From the NCBI GenBank assembly GCA_026785985.1, contig JAJAYX010000394.1, positions 1 to 7,239 of the forward strand: 7,239 nt of DNA, in the 5' to 3' direction. The first letter of the stretch is position 1; each line of letters begins with the position of its first letter. The notes beneath the pieces were generated by a model. The model was not told where the DNA came from and made no database searches. It saw only the letters and a list, made by a program, of their open reading frames with translations. This document shows positions 5,973 through 7,239 of this stretch, one piece after another. The DNA is from Rudanella sp. (lineage in GTDB: Bacteria > Bacteroidota > Bacteroidia > Cytophagales > Spirosomataceae). The position numbers were made by a program, and so were the translations under genes.

Positions 5973-7239
5973 AAAAGCACTCAATAAAGAATCGTATAAT
6001 TCAAGATGTCTCCTCCCAACCTCTTCCTCAGAAAACAGCCTTTCTGCTGAGTGAAGGGCGTTTTGGCGGAGGTCGGCGGGGGTGGGGTAGTTTAGGATAA
6101 AGGCAAGTCCGTTGGCCAATTTGGGGGTCGAACCGACATCGGCCAGATACCCATTTTTGAACTGACTAATCATTTCGGGGATGCCGCCCGTTCGGAAAGC
6201 AACCACCGGCGTGCCGCACGACAGCGACTCGACCACGGTGTTGGGCAGGTTGTCTTCCAGTGAGGGCACCACCAGCGCGTCGGCCAGGTTATAGGCCGCT
6301 ACCAACTCATCATCGGTGGTTAACACGCCCAATTGTCGAACCGGGTAGGGCAGGGCGGCCGTCGCGTCGGTTTGCCCCTTGCCGAACACCAGAATTTCGG
6401 GGTTCAGGCGGTCGGCCGCTGCCGTGGGGTGCTGTTGATGCAAAAGGGTTAAGGCATCGGCAAAGTATTGGAATCCCTTGCGCGGGTCGGTGGTGTTGAA
6501 ACTGCCAAACAACAGCCGGGGCCGGTCGGGGTCGGTCAGGCCAAATCGGTTCAGGGCGGCTTGCCGATCAATGGGTCGGAACACGGTTTGGTCGAGGGTG
6601 TTGGGAATCGTACTGACCGGAAACCACTCCAACAACTGGCTACTGCCTGCTTCGTCGGCCATCCATTTACTCGGTGCCACAATGTGCAGGTTCGTCTCGG
6701 GAGTCAAAATGCTCGCTTTTCGGGCAAACACCCGCGCCGATAAATCGTTGGGGCCGGGTTTGCGCAAATACGGGCATTGTCCGCATTGGGTCAGGAAACG
6801 GGTGCAACCGCGTGTGTAGTGACACCCGCCCGTGAAGGCCCATTGATCGTGCAATGTCCAGACAATCGGCTTGCCCAACCGAATGAGTTTTTCTAAGCCC
6901 GACAGCGACAGGAATCCAAAATTAGTCCAGTGAATATGAAGGACATCAGCCTCACGCACAGCAGGATGATAACTCAGATTGGCCCCGATGCTGGCTGGCG
7001 AAAAGTGAAACCGAACGGATTTGTCTTTCTCATACGGTACAAACGATAGCCGGTCGAGGGCAAAACGGGCCGTCTCCCATTTCCTGTCTAAATAGCTGTC
7101 AGCTAATGGAATAACGCCCGGTTCCGACTTTGTGGCCTGCTCTACCAGCAGCGAACTTTCCACACCCATTTTGAGTAAGGCGCGGTGTAGTCGGGTGGCG
7201 GCAACGCCTGCCCCACCGTTGAGGTGATAGGTGCTGAGG
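5964..7239 (-). CDS. GT-B glycosyltransferase, WcaC-like, 5' end beyond the window
   Basis: This is a partial gene: 424 residues are visible and its start lies past the right edge. The first visible residues, LSTYHLNGGAGVAATRLHRA, are the conserved N-terminus of this family, so probably only a few codons are missing. The methionine at 7167-7169 (taken as residue 1 below) is internal. HIHWTN (78-83) and WTLHDQWAFTGGCHY (104-118) are typical of WcaC-like GT4 enzymes, as is the Cys cluster C116, C122, C129, C132, which may bind metal or form disulfides. The C-terminal donor domain has FGSFNTTDPRKGF (221-233) and FGKG (262-265). It also has SLEDNLPNTVVESLSCGTP (303-321), where D306 and E314 fill the usual E-x7-E positions with a conservative change, followed by FRTGGIPEMI (325-334). 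WcaC acts in colanic acid synthesis in enterobacteria; here only an exopolysaccharide or LPS role is inferred. Confidence 0.9.
   Translation of the reverse strand, partial: LSTYHLNGGAGVAATRLHRALLKMGVESSLLVEQATKSEPGVIPLADSYLDRKWETARFALDRLSFVPYEKDKSVRFHFSPASIGANLSYHPAVREADVLHIHWTNFGFLSLSGLEKLIRLGKPIVWTLHDQWAFTGGCHYTRGCTRFLTQCGQCPYLRKPGPNDLSARVFARKASILTPETNLHIVAPSKWMADEAGSSQLLEWFPVSTIPNTLDQTVFRPIDRQAALNRFGLTDPDRPRLLFGSFNTTDPRKGFQYFADALTLLHQQHPTAAADRLNPEILVFGKGQTDATAALPYPVRQLGVLTTDDELVAAYNLADALVVPSLEDNLPNTVVESLSCGTPVVAFRTGGIPEMISQFKNGYLADVGSTPKLANGLAFILNYPTPADLRQNALHSAERLFSEEEVGRRHLELYDSLLSAFIK

Overview
The window looks like a chromosomal segment from a member of the Bacteroidota, probably Cytophagales and close to Spirosomataceae. 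This is an inference from four things: a secreted DUF4369/thioredoxin-type protein, a family largely confined to this phylum; promoter-like TAnnTTTG boxes upstream of two genes; no Shine-Dalgarno sequence before any of the five visible starts; and a balanced base composition. I did no database comparison, so the genus is not established.

Layout. Positions 1-256 hold no convincing gene. They contain a cluster of small inverted repeats (72-157) and a terminator-like inverted repeat (193-241) just before a + strand DUF58 protein (257-1168). That gene converges on a - strand secreted thioredoxin-fold protein (1224-2699). The two share a long bidirectional terminator hairpin whose arms contain both stop codons. 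A 179-base divergent intergenic region (2700-2878) separates the thioredoxin gene from a + strand membrane protein of the YdcF/ElyC (DUF218) family (2879-3670). That gene converges on, and overlaps by 9 bases, pfkA for 6-phosphofructokinase (3662-4636, - strand). Upstream of pfkA on the same strand lie two GT-B glycosyltransferases, 4754-5881 and 5964 to beyond the right edge. They are separated by an 82-base spacer that is nearly filled by a long hairpin built from GTGA-like tetranucleotides.

How the genes work together. The two glycosyltransferases most likely belong to a surface-polysaccharide locus that continues past position 7239. The one on the right is truncated by the window edge: its conserved N-terminus (STYHLNGGA...) reads in frame to the last codon. 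The remaining genes look like independent housekeeping or envelope functions: glycolysis (pfkA), periplasmic thiol chemistry (thioredoxin protein), cell-envelope biology (YdcF-like) and a VWA-type DUF58 protein. I see no CRISPR, phage, transposon, toxin-antitoxin or defence island.

I did not find a clearly new system. The points most worth a second look are an Asp-to-Asn change at the Mg2+-binding position of PfkA (residue 103), the tetranucleotide hairpin between the glycosyltransferases, and the structured non-coding DNA at the left edge. Several open frames extend upstream of the true starts, so automated start calls here would be wrong for at least three genes.
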